From Streptomyces sp. MNU76 (GTDB lineage: Bacteria > Actinomycetota > Actinomycetes > Streptomycetales > Streptomycetaceae): DNA of 64,000 nt. The notes beneath the pieces were generated by a model. The model was not told the DNA's origin and searched no databases. It was given only the letters and a program-made list of their open reading frames with translations. The translations under genes were made by a program, and so were the position numbers. The stretch lies in the NCBI RefSeq assembly GCF_020982545.1, contig NZ_JAJKLK010000022.1, forward strand, positions 1 through 64,000, given 5' to 3'. Numbering within the stretch: the first letter of the stretch is position 1; the number at the start of each line of letters is the position of its first letter. Of the stretch, positions 10,151 to 19,019 are shown one piece after another.

Positions 10151-11767
10151 TCAGGGAAGCATCCATTCCAGTACGGGTGTGCTCTGCCCCACCACGATCA
10201 GGCACATCACCAGCAACAGCCCGAGGCTCCATGGCAGCACCTTGCGCAGCAGGTCTCCCTCGCGCCCGGCGAGGCCGACGGCGGCGCAGGCGATGGTGAG
10301 GTTCTGCGGGGAGATCATCTTGCCGAGGACCCCGCCGGAGCTGTTGGCGGCGGCGAGCAGTTCCGGCGACAGGCCCGACTCGCGGGCCGCGCTCACCTGG
10401 AGGGCGCCGAACAGGGCGTTGGCGGAGGTGTCCGAGCCGGTGACCGCGACGCCGAACCAGCCGAGGACGGGAGACAGGAAGGCGAGTCCCGCGCCGGCCG
10501 CGGCCACGAAGTGGCCGATGGTGGCGGCCTGTCCGGAGAGGTTCATGACGTGGGCGAGGGCGAGCACGGACGTCACGGTGAGGATCGCGAACCGCAGTTC
10601 GTGGACCGTCGCGGCCCACTCCCTGACCGCCACGCGCGCGTGGACCCCCAGGACGACGGCCGTGCACACACCGGCGTGCAGCACCAGCGTGCCGCCGGTG
10701 GACACGATCGGCCAGGTGAAGACGTTGCCTCCCACGGGGTCGCCGGCGGGGTCCGTGACGTTCAGGAAGGGCCAGTCGTACGTCCGCGTCGCCCCGGCCA
10801 GCCAGTCCTTCACCCCCGGGATCTGGGCGACGGAGAAGATCACGACGATCAGCGCGTACGGGGCGTAGGCGCGCAGGACTTCGCGCCGGGGGTCCCGCTC
10901 GTCGAGGTCGTCGCTGCGTACGCCGGTCAGGACGGCGGCGCGTACGGGCGCGGCGGCGGGCCGTCGGGCTTGCGGTACGGCGACGAGGGCGCCCGCACCC
11001 AGCAAGGCGGCGCCGATGTCGGCGAGTTGCGCGGAGACGTAGTTGGAGGCGATGAACTGGGCGACGGCAAAAGCGAGTCCGCATGCGAGGGCGGGTGCCC
11101 AGGTCTCGCGCAGCCCGCGCCGCCCGTCGACGAGCCAGACCAGGACCAGGGGCACCACGAGGGCGAGCAGCGGTGTCTGGCGGCCGACCACGGACGCGAC
11201 GGTGTCCAGGGGCAGTTCGGTGACCTGGGCGAGCGTGACGACCGGGGTGCCCATGGCGCCGAAGGCGACGGGCGCGGTGTTGGCGACCAGGGCGACCACG
11301 GCGGCCTTCACCGGTTCGAAGCCGAGCGCGACGAGCATGACGGAGCAGATGGCGACCGGCGCGCCGAAGCCGGCGAGGGCTTCCAGGAGAGCGCCGAAGC
11401 AGAACGCGACGACGAGCGCCTGGATGCGCGGGTCGTCGGAGAGCCGTCCGAAGGAGCGGCGCAGGATGTCGAAGTGCCGGGTGTGGACGGTCATCCGGTA
11501 CACCCACAGGGCGTTGACGACGATCCACATGATCGGGAAGAGGCCGAAAGCGGCCCCCTGGGCAGCGCCGGAGAGAGTCTGGCCGAGCGGCATGCGGAAG
11601 GCGAGCCAGGCGACAAGAAGGGCCGCCAGAAGGCCGATCAGGCCTGCCAGATGGGCTTTCAGTCGCACACCGCCGAGCAGGACCAGGACGGTGACGAGGG
11701 GCAGGGTCGCGACGAGGGCGGACAGGCCGAGTGAACCGGCCACGGGTTCCAGTTGCTGGACGTACAC
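10151..11767 (-). CDS. L-lactate permease (LctP family)
   Basis: A 538-residue membrane protein starting at a GTG (VYVQQLEPVAGSLGLSALVA). It has at least 12 hydrophobic segments and the LctP core, including FGALLEALAGFGAPVAICSV and the C-terminal NSSGGVLGKMISPQNLTIAC. The family imports lactate or glycolate by proton symport. A longer in-frame start at 11899 adds a Cys/Arg-rich leader unlike the family and is rejected. It ends 118 bp before manB on the same strand. No lactate dehydrogenase or regulator is adjacent, so the inducer is unknown. Confidence 0.92.
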   Translation of the reverse strand: MYVQQLEPVAGSLGLSALVATLPLVTVLVLLGGVRLKAHLAGLIGLLAALLVAWLAFRMPLGQTLSGAAQGAAFGLFPIMWIVVNALWVYRMTVHTRHFDILRRSFGRLSDDPRIQALVVAFCFGALLEALAGFGAPVAICSVMLVALGFEPVKAAVVALVANTAPVAFGAMGTPVVTLAQVTELPLDTVASVVGRQTPLLALVVPLVLVWLVDGRRGLRETWAPALACGLAFAVAQFIASNYVSAQLADIGAALLGAGALVAVPQARRPAAAPVRAAVLTGVRSDDLDERDPRREVLRAYAPYALIVVIFSVAQIPGVKDWLAGATRTYDWPFLNVTDPAGDPVGGNVFTWPIVSTGGTLVLHAGVCTAVVLGVHARVAVREWAATVHELRFAILTVTSVLALAHVMNLSGQAATIGHFVAAAGAGLAFLSPVLGWFGVAVTGSDTSANALFGALQVSAARESGLSPELLAAANSSGGVLGKMISPQNLTIACAAVGLAGREGDLLRKVLPWSLGLLLVMCLIVVGQSTPVLEWMLP

Positions 11768-12015
11768 GGAGCCTCCCCGGATTCCGCGATACGGAAGTGG
11801 CTTCTCACGGCACGGGCACCCGGAATGATCGCGTCCGTACCGACACGACGTCAACGGGTGCGCACCACGGAGCGGAACGGCGCGATCGGAAACAGCCACG
11901 ACGGGACGGAGGGCGACGGGACGGCCGCACGGACTCGCGGATTCTCGGCAACGAGCCCTCGTGGGGCTCTAGTTCGCGGGGCGCGTCCGGGGGTCGGCCG
12001 CCGGGGAGCGTGTGC

Positions 12016-12438
12016 TCAGTTGTCCGGTGAGCGCAGCACCCGGAGATGGCCGCGGCGGGCGACCTCCATCGGGTCGGCCGTGCGGGCGCCGCCACCGGCC
12101 TCGGCCGCGCGCTGCTGCGGGCGGGCCGCCTCACGCACGGCGTTGGCAAGGGCCTCCAGGTCGTCACCGCTGGGGCGCGCGGGGGCCGAGGCGTCCAGCA
12201 GCCGTACGACCTCCCAGCCGCGCGGCGCGGTGAGGCGCTCGGAGTGCTCGGCGCACAAGTCGTAGCAGTGGGGTTCCGCGTAGGTGGCGAGGGGGCCGAG
12301 GACCGCGGTCGAGTCGGCGTAGACGTACGTCAGCGTCGCGACGGCGGGGCGGCCGCAAGCGGTGCGCGAACAGCGACGTACAGGGCTCACGACGTTGGAC
12401 GGTACCGCACTCTTGAGCGGGCCGCGACGACTCTGCAC
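12016..12438 (-). CDS. DUF3499 family protein (putative small zinc-binding protein)
   Basis: The 140-residue protein carries VRRCSRTACGRPAVATLTYV and, about 30 residues later, PHCYDLCAEHSERLTAPRGW. Together these give two Cys pairs plus His, the conserved DUF3499 pattern in actinobacteria and suggestive of a zinc ribbon. The C-terminal half is Ala/Arg-rich and probably disordered. The GTG at 12438 has a GGGAG seven bases upstream; an internal GTG at 12390 (VSPVRRCSRTAC) is the main alternative. The gene is divergent from the zincin-like gene, an arrangement often conserved. Function unknown. Confidence 0.85.
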   Translation of the reverse strand: MQSRRGPLKSAVPSNVVSPVRRCSRTACGRPAVATLTYVYADSTAVLGPLATYAEPHCYDLCAEHSERLTAPRGWEVVRLLDASAPARPSGDDLEALANAVREAARPQQRAAEAGGGARTADPMEVARRGHLRVLRSPDN

Positions 12439-12783
12439 CAGGTCACTCCCCCGTGTCGTGTTGTGAAACGCCCCACACGCCCCTCCGAACCCACGGCGTT
12501 GACCTGCGAGTAACCGCGCGTCCGCAATGTCGAACGACGCCGAACGCGATCAATTTCCCGCACAAACCAGTCCAATTGGCGCGAGCTCGCCGGTCTCGTG
12601 GAGATACGGAAACGAGCCCAACCTTGGCTGGAATGGTCATCTGGCGACATGCCAACCGGCGCGCCGGAGTACCGCCGTACGGCGCGCCGGTTGGACATGC
12701 AGGTCAGCGGTGCGGGTCCGGGGGCGCGGCCGGGAGTGTGGAGCCGGGCGGGCGGACCGTCCGGGGACTACGCTTCACAGGTG
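12439..12783. other. Divergent intergenic region with a 15-bp inverted repeat
   Basis: This 345-bp spacer between the DUF3499 and zincin-like genes has no convincing coding frame. Its main feature is a perfect inverted repeat, 12652-12666 with 12680-12694 (CCAACCGGCGCGCCG and its complement, 13-nt loop). The stem extends by CATG/CATG after a one-base bulge. It lies about 90 bp upstream of the rightward gene. Confidence 0.6.
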
Positions 12784-13239
12784 ATGGACGACCTCGTACC
12801 GCCCCGCGCCGCCTCCGCACCCGGGCCCCGCCGCCGTGATCGGCACGGCAGGGGGATGCGCGGGCCGATCGCGCCGCCGCAGGTGCCGCTCGCGGCGAGC
12901 CGCGCGGACGTGTTCGCGGATCTCGTGCAGGACTCCGTGGAGCGGCTGGAGCGGCGGTGGCCGCAGTTGGCCGACATCGACTTCCTCGTGCTGGAGGTGC
13001 CGCGGCTCGACGGGCCGTCGGACGGGGCGTGGAACGACGAGGCGGTGCCGCTCGGGAGGATCGTGGGGGCGCGGGAAGGGCGGCCGGCCCGCGTGGTCGT
13101 GTATCGGCGGCCGGTGGAGATTCGCACCAAGGGGCGGGAGGAGCGGGCCGCGCTGGTGCATGAGGTCGTGGTGGAGCAGGTGGCCGAGTTGTTGGGGCTG
13201 AATCCGGAGACTGTGGATCCTCGGTACGGGGAGGACTGA
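12784..13239 (+). CDS. Zincin-like metallopeptidase family protein with incomplete HExxH
   Basis: This 151-residue protein (start MDDLVPPRAASAP) matches the small actinobacterial zincin-like family usually found beside DUF3499. The core has a strand/helix region (FADLVQDSVERLERRWPQLA) and the end ALVHEVVVEQVAELLGLNPE then TVDPRYGED. Where classical members have HExxH followed by another His, this one has HEVVV, so the second histidine is missing. It may therefore bind metal differently or be non-catalytic. The start is set at the ATG after the GTG at 12781; longer in-frame starts would run through the inverted repeat upstream. A hairpin with a T-run follows the gene. Confidence 0.85.
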   Translation: MDDLVPPRAASAPGPRRRDRHGRGMRGPIAPPQVPLAASRADVFADLVQDSVERLERRWPQLADIDFLVLEVPRLDGPSDGAWNDEAVPLGRIVGAREGRPARVVVYRRPVEIRTKGREERAALVHEVVVEQVAELLGLNPETVDPRYGED

Positions 13240-13270
13240 CCGGGGGCGGGGTGCGCCCGGAGGGATGTCG

Positions 13271-13405
13271 CCCCCGCCGCCCCTACCCGTCCCGTCCTCG
13301 CGAGGGGCTGCGCCCCTTCGACCCCCAGACGTCCGTCCGGTGGGGGCTTCTCGCGCAGTCCCCCGCGCCCCTTGAGGGCCTGCGGCCGCTCAGGGGCGAA
13401 ATGCA
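13271..13405. repeat. Dispersed G/C-rich 3'-end repeat, copy 2 (long form)
   Basis: This is the same two-module element as at 8541-8667: the leading block with GAGGGGCTGCGCCCCTT and GTCCGTCCGGTGGGGGCT, then a variant core TCTCGCGCAGTCCCCCGCGC. It lies between the convergent zincin-like and DUF5719 genes. Confidence 0.75.
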
Positions 13406-13427
13406 CGGGGCGCAGGCCCCGCTTTTT
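13406..13427 (+). terminator. Hairpin with T-run at the convergent gene end
   Basis: A 6-bp CGGGGC/GCCCCG stem with a GCAG loop is followed by CTTTTT. It would stop rightward transcription from the zincin-like gene. The T-run overlaps the stop codon of the convergent DUF5719 gene. Confidence 0.6.
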
Positions 13428-14928
13428 AGCGCTGCATGATCGACAGGTCCTGGTGGGCCTTCGGGACCGCTACCGTTCCCCGGTCGTTCGGGAGGGTTTG
13501 GATGGTGAAGGCGGGGATGTTGTCGAACTTGGATTCCAGGGTGCGGGAGGCGTAGACGGGGCCGCCTGACGTCGACTCCACGGTGAGTGCGTAGGCGCCC
13601 TTGAGGCCGTTCGGGGCGGGCATCTCCACGTTCTGGGTGGTGCCGGCCTTGATCGTGAAGGTCTTCGTCGCGGCCTCACCACCCCCGCTGCCCGCGGACG
13701 CGGTGATCTTGACCTTGGCCGCGGCGGTGGGCGCGGTGAGGGCCAGGGTCGTGCCCTTGGCGCGGTTGTCCGTGACCGTGGCGCGCGCGCCGACCGGGCG
13801 GGTCGCCGGGATGAACGCCGTCTCCTGGCTCGCGCCCTTGCCCCGGACGACCCGGAGCGCGGCCACCACCGGGACCGAGTCGCCGGTGGGGGTGAGGACG
13901 AGGGACCCGGGCTCGCCGCGTGTGATGTCACCCAGGTCGGCGGTGGCGGTCATGCCGCCCTTGACGTGCAGCGTCTCGTTGCCGGCCGGGGTGATCGGGC
14001 CGTTGGGCGAGGTGAGGCGGAGCTTCAGGTCGGCGTCGGTCTCGCCGGGGGTGAAGGCGACCAGGGTCACGGAGGCGGCGTCCTTCGGGATGCCGGGGAA
14101 GACGAGGCTGCCGGCCGGGTCGGCCGCGGCGGACAGCCAGTCGCCGCCCTGCTTGTCGTCGAGAGCCTGGACCGCGGCGGCGACCCGGCCGCTGCGGACG
14201 TTGACGTGGACCGTGAGGTCGGCCTCCTTCGCCGTGGCGAGCGTCGACAGCAGGACCGGCTCGTCGGAGCTGGGCTGCACCGTGATGCCGTCGCCGACCG
14301 TGGACTTCAGGGCACCGTCCTTGCCGAAGAGCTCGATGTCGACGACGGCCGCCGAGTCGTCCGGATTGACGAGGTGGACGTAGTCGGTGCGGCCCGCGGC
14401 CGTGCTCGCTCCCGGGAACCAGAACTCCGTGTCGGGGGCGGCACAGTTGACGGCGAGCAGACCGCGGCCGGTACCGGCGGCGACCTCGGTGGTCTCCTGG
14501 ACCGTCCAGCCGGGCGCGAACTTCCCCTCGGCGGTGCCGATCAGCGCGGGCGAGTCGCCGCCGTCGGTGCTGTCGGCGACGGGCTTGCCGGGCTCTTTGA
14601 CCTCGATGACCGGCTTGGCTGCCTTGCCCTTGCCGCTGTCGCCGCCCTTGTCGGGGGCTGTCGATCCCCCGCCCGCCGCGACGAGTTCCGCGCCGCCCTC
14701 TTCGCCGGTGCCCTCAGTGACGGGGGTGAAGGCGGTGTACGCCGTCTCCGCGACGTCGGAGGTGCTGGGCCGGGGGCAGAGCAGACTCGTGCGCTGCACG
14801 GGAAGTCGGGCGGCCGCCTTCGCCGTGGTGTCGCCGCCGGAGGCGTCGGGCGCGGAGAGCGTGGCGAAGCCGGTGACAGCGGCGAGGGCGGTCGCGCCGG
14901 CGATCAGGGACAGGGTCTGGCGGTTCAC
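13426..14928 (-). CDS. DUF5719 family secreted or membrane-tethered protein
   Basis: A 500-residue protein starting at a GTG (VNRQTLSLIAGATALAAVTG), where the first 25 residues form a signal peptide or membrane anchor. The rest is extracellular-type: an Ala/Gly/Lys-rich linker at about 65-120, then repeated beta-rich segments with Val/Ala/Thr patterns and the motif FWFPGASTAAGRTDYVHLVN, which recalls DUF5719. The GTG overlaps the TGA of the upstream giant glycosyltransferase as GTGA, so the two are probably translationally coupled and act together at the cell surface. Its biochemical role is unknown. Confidence 0.88.
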   Translation of the reverse strand: MNRQTLSLIAGATALAAVTGFATLSAPDASGGDTTAKAAARLPVQRTSLLCPRPSTSDVAETAYTAFTPVTEGTGEEGGAELVAAGGGSTAPDKGGDSGKGKAAKPVIEVKEPGKPVADSTDGGDSPALIGTAEGKFAPGWTVQETTEVAAGTGRGLLAVNCAAPDTEFWFPGASTAAGRTDYVHLVNPDDSAAVVDIELFGKDGALKSTVGDGITVQPSSDEPVLLSTLATAKEADLTVHVNVRSGRVAAAVQALDDKQGGDWLSAAADPAGSLVFPGIPKDAASVTLVAFTPGETDADLKLRLTSPNGPITPAGNETLHVKGGMTATADLGDITRGEPGSLVLTPTGDSVPVVAALRVVRGKGASQETAFIPATRPVGARATVTDNRAKGTTLALTAPTAAAKVKITASAGSGGGEAATKTFTIKAGTTQNVEMPAPNGLKGAYALTVESTSGGPVYASRTLESKFDNIPAFTIQTLPNDRGTVAVPKAHQDLSIMQR

Positions 14929-17900
14929 TGCTGGCTCCCGTCGGGGCGCTCGGTGTCGGCGCCGGTGCGGTGCGACGGGTCGTACGTCGCGTCGTAGCCC
15001 TGGGCGTACGTCTGGTCGTACGAGGCCGTGTGGTTGCCGTAGGTGGCGTACGGGTCGTACTGGGCGCCCTGGTAGGGGTCGGCCTGGTAGTGCTGCTGGT
15101 CGTAGGCGCCCGCCGGGTACTGCTGGCCGCCCTGGTAGGCCTGGTCGTAGTGGCCGTAATCGGCGCCTGTCTGGTCCGCGGTCGCCCACTCCCCGTACGG
15201 CTGCTGCTGCGGGACGGGGGCCCCGGCCGGGACGTCCTCCGCGGGGGACGGGAGGCCCGCTTCGGTGGGCTGTTCGGCCTCCGCCTCCGCCTGGGCGCGC
15301 AGCCGGCGGGCGCGACGGCCGTCACCGGTGAGGTCCTGGGCGGGCACGGCGACGGGCTCGTCGGGGAGGTCGTCGTCGACGTCCCGGCGGCGGCCCGGCA
15401 GGGCGAGGACCACGAGGACGACGGCGAGCGAGCCCTGGGTCCACAGCCAGCCGGTGTGGGTCACCGGGGCGTCGAAGGTGACGTCCAGCCTGCCGCCGTC
15501 GACGGGCAGTTGGAAGCCCTGGGCCCAGCCGTCGACCGTGGTCGGGGTGAGGGGCTTGCCGTCGAGGGTGGCCGTCCAGGACTCGTCGGCGGTGTCGGCG
15601 AGACGCAGGACCCGGCCCGAGCCGCCGGCCGGAATGGTGGTGTGCACCTCGACGGGGCCTGCGGCGACGGCCCGGGGGGCGCCGGAGGAGGCCTCGATCG
15701 TGACGCGCGCGACCTGGCGGTCCACCCGCCACAGGGCGCTGCCGTCCTGCTGGCTGAGCCTGCTCAGGCCGGGTGTGGCGTCCAGGACGCGGCTGACCTC
15801 GCGGGGCGCGCCGGGCCGGACCAGGACGTAGCGCACGGCGAAGCCGCCGAGTTCGTCGGTCTGGTCCGCGCCGGAGCCCGCCACGAGGTTGGCGACGACC
15901 TTGTCGAGCTGCTCGTTCTCCCCGGCGCCGGCGGTGAGTTCGGCGTCGCCGAGGCGGACGCCGGAACCGCGGACCAGGGTGTAGCCGACCTCGGCGGTGG
16001 AGTCGCTCTCGAGGACCAGGGTGCGGGCCTGGTCGCGGGTACCGCTCTCCTCGGCGACGAACGCGGGCACCTGGACGGGGTCACGGCGCTCCAGAGGGCC
16101 GTCGGCGCCGCCGAGTACCCAGCCGGCGGCGGCCAGCAGCGGGCCGAGGGCGGCGGCCAGCGCGATGAGCACGGCGACCGGCTGACGCCAGCCGAAGCTC
16201 TGCTCGGCCACGCGGTGGCGGGCTCCGTCGGCGCCCAGGGTGGCGGCGGTGAGGAGGGCGATGCCGTAGACGAGGGTCGCGGGGCCGGCCCAGGTGGAGC
16301 CGTTGGAGAGGACCGCGAGGACGAGGGCCACCAGGGCGGCCGTCCAGGCGGTCCGGATGGCCGGCTGCCGTTCCGCGCGCAGCAGGGCGGCCAGGGCGGC
16401 CAGGACGACGCCGATGAGCGTGAGCCCGCCGACCGTGCCGGGCCCGCCGGGGCTGATGCCGAGTAGATCGGTCGCCGAGGCCGTGCCGGATCCGTACTCC
16501 AGGCCGGCCTCCTCGAAGAACCCGAACGGCAGCAGCGTCAGCGACCAGGGGGCGAGGAGCAGCAGCGGTGTGCCCAGCTGGGCGAGGAAGCGCAGGCCGT
16601 AGGCGGTGATCTCGCGGCGGCGCACGGCCAGGAGCCCGAGGCCGAGGAGCAGCGCGATGGGCCACACGAGGGGGGTGAACGCGGTGGTGATCGTCAGCAG
16701 CAGCGCGTACGCCCAGGTGGCGCGCCAACTGCCGCGCGCCCCCGTGCTGTTCGTGAGCCCGGCGGCCGCGGCGCCCGCGCGGGCGATGAGGGGGAGCAGG
16801 ATCGCGAGGACGGCGGTGCCCAGACGGCCGGTCGCGAGCGCGCCGGTGACGGCCGGCAGGAAGGCGTAGACGATCGCTGCCCAGGCGCGCAGCAGCCGGG
16901 ACTCGACCAGGCGGCGGGAGGCGAAGTACGCGGTGAAGCCGGCCAGCGGCACGGAGGCCACGAGGAGGACGGTGACCGCGAGCCCGGTGGAGCCGAACAG
17001 CAGCGAGGCGAGCAGGGCCACGACGGCCAGATACGGCGGAGCGGCCTCGGCGTCGCCCGCGCCGACCGGGTGCCAGGCGTCGAGGTAGCGCGACCAGAGC
17101 TCGGCGGAGTCCGCGGGCGCGGGCAGCAGGGCGCCGCCGGCCAGCGCGCCGCCGCCGAGCAGTCCACGGCAGGCGACGAGCGAGGCGAGGAGCAGGAGGC
17201 CGAAGAGGACGGGGCCGGGGGCGCGTGCGACGCGCTTGAGCCGGGCGAACTGCTCGACCTGGAGGAACTCGGCGTCGTCGTCGCCGGGGCCGGACTCGAT
17301 CGCGCCGCCGTGCCGTCCGGCCCGGGAGGTTTCGGTGTCGGAACGGCCGAACAGATCACCGGCGGCCTGTTCGACGGTGGCCCGGACGGTCGCTCCGGGC
17401 GGTGGGAACAGCGGCCGCAGCTCGCCCTTGTCCAGCTGCGGACGGCCTCGTCTGCGCCGCCCGGCGATGATCCGCTCGGGCCGCAGCAGCACGCTCAGCA
17501 GGCCCCGGACCTCGTCGACGGCCTGTCCGGGGACCTTGCCGACGAGATACGCGACGACCCTGAGCAGGGTGCCGAGAACGATGCGCAGCAGCACCCAGGG
17601 GAGCTGTGCCGTACGGGAGTTGACGAGGAGCGTGTAGACCGCGCCTGCCTTGTCGACCATGTGCGGGGAGGCGGCACTGCGGCCCACGCAGTCGACGGTG
17701 CGGCGCTCGCGCGAGGAGGCCTCGGCGTGCCGGACGACGGCCTCGGGGGCGACCAGGACACGGTGTCCGGCGGCGGTGGCGCGCCAGCACAGGTCGACGT
17801 CGTCCCGCATGAGGGGCAGTCGGCGGTCAAAGCCGCCCAGCTCGTCGAAGACGTCGCGGCGGATCAGCATGCCGGCGGTGGACACGGCGAGGCTGGGCCT

Positions 17901-18554
17901 GACGTGGTCGTGCTGGCCCTGGTCCTGCTCGCGGCGGTCCAGGCCGGTCCAGCGGCGGCCGGAGGGGGCGATGGTGACGCCGACCTCCAGGAGCTGACGG
18001 CGGTCGTACCAGCCGCGCAGCTTGGGGCCGACGACGGCGACGTCGTCACGGCCCAGCTCGCGCTCGTTCTCCACGGCCCGCAGCAGCTGGGCGAGGGCGT
18101 CGGGCTCGGGGGCGCAGTCGTCGTGCAGCAGCCACAGCCACTGGACCGGCTCCCCGTGGGGGAGCTCGGGCATGTCGTACGCGTCGTCGCGCCAGCTGCG
18201 GGTGACCGGGTCCCAGCCGCTGGGGCGGCGGAGGTAGGCGAGGTCGTCCTCGGTGAGGACGCCCGCGGTCCGGTTGGCCTCCTCGACGGCCTGACCGAAG
18301 CCGGTGCGCCGGGCGAGGTGCAGGACGCGGTCCGCGCCGAGGGCGTCGGAGAGGAGCTGGGCGGAGTCGTCCGCGCTGCCGGTGTCGGCCGCCATGGCGC
18401 TCTGGACGGGACGCTCCTGGCCGAGCAGCCCGGCGAGCGCGTCGGGCAGCCAGCGCGCGCCGTCGTGCGCGACGAGGACCGCGGTCACCACATGACGTGG
18501 GAATTCGGGCGTGGCAGCGTCGTGGTGGGCTGCGGTGTGGCTGTGCACGGACAT
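14925..18554 (-). CDS. Giant family 2 glycosyltransferase with multi-pass membrane domain
   Basis: This 1209-residue protein has an N-terminal GT-A fold of family 2 (VTAVLVAHDGARWLPDALAG near residue 25, LLHDDCAPEPDA as the DxD-like motif near 150, and FDRRLPLMRDDVDLCWRATA). A basic linker follows, then about 12 hydrophobic segments from residue 450 to 820, an extracellular beta-rich region (LADTADESWTATLDGKPLTP), a last membrane helix and a Tyr/Gln/Gly/Asp-rich tail over the last 110 residues or so. It probably transfers sugar to a lipid-linked or surface acceptor; donor and acceptor are unknown. The gene lies directly downstream of whiB and overlaps DUF5719 by GTGA. Confidence 0.92.
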   Translation of the reverse strand: MSVHSHTAAHHDAATPEFPRHVVTAVLVAHDGARWLPDALAGLLGQERPVQSAMAADTGSADDSAQLLSDALGADRVLHLARRTGFGQAVEEANRTAGVLTEDDLAYLRRPSGWDPVTRSWRDDAYDMPELPHGEPVQWLWLLHDDCAPEPDALAQLLRAVENERELGRDDVAVVGPKLRGWYDRRQLLEVGVTIAPSGRRWTGLDRREQDQGQHDHVRPSLAVSTAGMLIRRDVFDELGGFDRRLPLMRDDVDLCWRATAAGHRVLVAPEAVVRHAEASSRERRTVDCVGRSAASPHMVDKAGAVYTLLVNSRTAQLPWVLLRIVLGTLLRVVAYLVGKVPGQAVDEVRGLLSVLLRPERIIAGRRRRGRPQLDKGELRPLFPPPGATVRATVEQAAGDLFGRSDTETSRAGRHGGAIESGPGDDDAEFLQVEQFARLKRVARAPGPVLFGLLLLASLVACRGLLGGGALAGGALLPAPADSAELWSRYLDAWHPVGAGDAEAAPPYLAVVALLASLLFGSTGLAVTVLLVASVPLAGFTAYFASRRLVESRLLRAWAAIVYAFLPAVTGALATGRLGTAVLAILLPLIARAGAAAAGLTNSTGARGSWRATWAYALLLTITTAFTPLVWPIALLLGLGLLAVRRREITAYGLRFLAQLGTPLLLLAPWSLTLLPFGFFEEAGLEYGSGTASATDLLGISPGGPGTVGGLTLIGVVLAALAALLRAERQPAIRTAWTAALVALVLAVLSNGSTWAGPATLVYGIALLTAATLGADGARHRVAEQSFGWRQPVAVLIALAAALGPLLAAAGWVLGGADGPLERRDPVQVPAFVAEESGTRDQARTLVLESDSTAEVGYTLVRGSGVRLGDAELTAGAGENEQLDKVVANLVAGSGADQTDELGGFAVRYVLVRPGAPREVSRVLDATPGLSRLSQQDGSALWRVDRQVARVTIEASSGAPRAVAAGPVEVHTTIPAGGSGRVLRLADTADESWTATLDGKPLTPTTVDGWAQGFQLPVDGGRLDVTFDAPVTHTGWLWTQGSLAVVLVVLALPGRRRDVDDDLPDEPVAVPAQDLTGDGRRARRLRAQAEAEAEQPTEAGLPSPAEDVPAGAPVPQQQPYGEWATADQTGADYGHYDQAYQGGQQYPAGAYDQQHYQADPYQGAQYDPYATYGNHTASYDQTYAQGYDATYDPSHRTGADTERPDGSQQ

Positions 18555-18755
18555 CGAGGTACGGGCCCCGGTTCGGTGGACTGTGGTGGACGTCTGTGTC
18601 CGGCGAGGACAGCGGGACGTCTCGGACGAGGGCCCACACTAACGGCTGAGCAGCACGGCGGCCCGCCGCCTGTGGACAACCCACGCGCGACGGGCCGGAC
18701 ATGTTCGGTTGTTTCTGTTCGACAGTTCCCGGGACGGGTCGGGTTCCGGGACGGG

Positions 18756-19019
18756 TCAGACGGCCGCCTTCTTGAGACGGCGGCGCTCGCGCTCCGACAG
18801 GCCGCCCCAGATGCCGAACCGCTCGTCGTTCGCGAGCGCGTATTCGAGGCATTCGGAGCGGACCTCACAGGCGAGGCAGACCTTCTTGGCCTCGCGGGTC
18901 GAGCCGCCCTTCTCGGGGAAGAAGGACTCGGGATCGGTCTGGGCGCACAGCGCGCGCTCCTGCCAGCCGAGTTCCTCGTCCGCGTCGTCGACCAGCAGTT
19001 GCTGCACGAGCTCGGTCAT
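18756..19019 (-). CDS. whiB: WhiB developmental transcription factor
   Basis: The 87-residue protein agrees with the classical WhiB of S. coelicolor in length and, from memory, in sequence. Four cysteines that ligate a [4Fe-4S] cluster are at residues 25, 48, 51 and 57 (VCLACEVRSEC). The turn GIWGG is at 69-73, followed by the basic DNA-contacting tail ERERRRLKKAAV. WhiB works with WhiA to start sporulation septation in aerial hyphae. A HrdB-like promoter lies upstream (19093-19122), giving a leader of about 65 nt. The giant glycosyltransferase is transcribed in the same direction 200 bp downstream. Confidence 0.97.
   Translation of the reverse strand: MTELVQQLLVDDADEELGWQERALCAQTDPESFFPEKGGSTREAKKVCLACEVRSECLEYALANDERFGIWGGLSERERRRLKKAAV

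Noticed and set aside
8603..11734. A 1043-codon open frame on the plus strand opposite manB and the lactate permease
   Set aside because: It is rich in Gly, Asp, Val and Arg with no domain, and lies antisense to two well-recognised genes. Such long shadow frames are normal in G/C-rich DNA.
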